Below are positions 63,889 through 64,000 of a stretch of DNA of 64,000 bases, piece by piece. Position 1 is the stretch's first letter. Each line of letters opens with the position of its first letter. The DNA comes from Ephydatia muelleri (lineage: Eukaryota > Porifera > Demospongiae > Spongillida > Spongillidae): contig JABACO010000023.1 of assembly GCA_013339895.1 (NCBI GenBank), positions 812,779-876,778 of the forward strand, given 5' to 3'. Under the pieces are notes generated by a model, which was not told the DNA's origin, did not search any database, and saw only the letters and a program-made list of their open reading frames with translations. The position numbers and the translations under genes were made by a program.

Positions 63889-64000
63889 CTTGTTGAAATG
63901 GCTCAGAAGTCCATTGTGCATGATTGAGTGAAAGTTCTCAACACGGCTTCCATGGTAACCCATAAAAGTACCATATGAAGAAGAGAGTCTTTTAAATTTT
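63889..64000 (-). CDS. PARP16: PARP16-like ADP-ribosyltransferase, one partial exon
   Basis: The frame reads SSYGTFMGYHGSRVENFHSI, then MHNGLLSHFNK, and meets a GTAGTC donor at 63883-63888. The H-G-S-x3-N-x-HSI-x2-NGL pattern is the NAD-binding start of the PARP catalytic domain. The x2-HxNK ending is closest to PARP16, an ER-membrane mono-ADP-ribosyltransferase. The gene continues beyond both ends of this exon, and upstream sequence lies outside the window. Identity rests on about 30 residues, so the subfamily is less sure than the PARP assignment. Confidence 0.6.

Overview
This is invertebrate animal nuclear DNA. Genes are split by short spliceosomal introns, many about 60-700 bp, with GT/AG borders. 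The rest is dinucleotide tracts, minisatellites and transposons. A sponge or another early-branching marine metazoan fits, judging by gene density, intron size, a RAG1-N-terminus-like mobile relic, Ty3/gypsy and Penelope-like elements, and a lineage-specific phospholipase expansion. No rRNA, mitochondrial gene or other species marker is present, so this placement is inference.

The core is a family of five calcium-independent phospholipase A2 (PLA2G6-like) genes. Each has a low-complexity N-terminus, short ankyrin repeats and a patatin domain with the GXSXG serine and DGG aspartate. Copies A (312-8722), B (9220-14743) and C (38538-41024) lie on the minus strand. Copies D (47611-52944) and E (about 54173-59238) lie on the plus strand. 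Exon borders and phases are shared across copies. Copy B carries one frame-breaking base change and copy D an unresolved frame break. D/E and A/B look mosaic: some exons, and in D/E an intron, are nearly identical while neighbouring exons differ.

Four single genes sit around the family. A mitochondrial-clan cytochrome P450 (15010-19560, minus) has 7 exons that join in frame to 489 aa. A RhoGAP protein (43031-47433, plus) has 7 exons and 410 aa. A TDP-43/TARDBP homologue (60319-62290, minus) has 6 exons and 433 aa. A PARP16-like exon (63889-64000, minus) is cut by the window end.

From 20.7 to 38.3 kb the DNA is a transposon graveyard. In order it holds a 573-bp TTAA-flanked piggyBac-like element, a 1.1-kb hAT relic with 5-bp target duplication, a decayed RAG1-N-terminus-like locus, and an 83-bp foldback with 9-bp target duplication. 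After these come a Ty3/gypsy fragment (gypsy-1, plus) interrupted by a second gypsy element (gypsy-2, minus), a 3'-truncated Penelope-like element with an upstream RGG-box ORF, and an inverted gypsy-1 copy with its LTR, itself hit by a TTAA-flanked MITE. The same MITE lies in an intron of phospholipase D.

Fifteen of the twenty main CA/TG tracts read (TG)n in the sense strand of their host gene. TDP-43, whose family binds (UG)n in introns, is encoded in the same window. This is a lead, not a demonstrated link.
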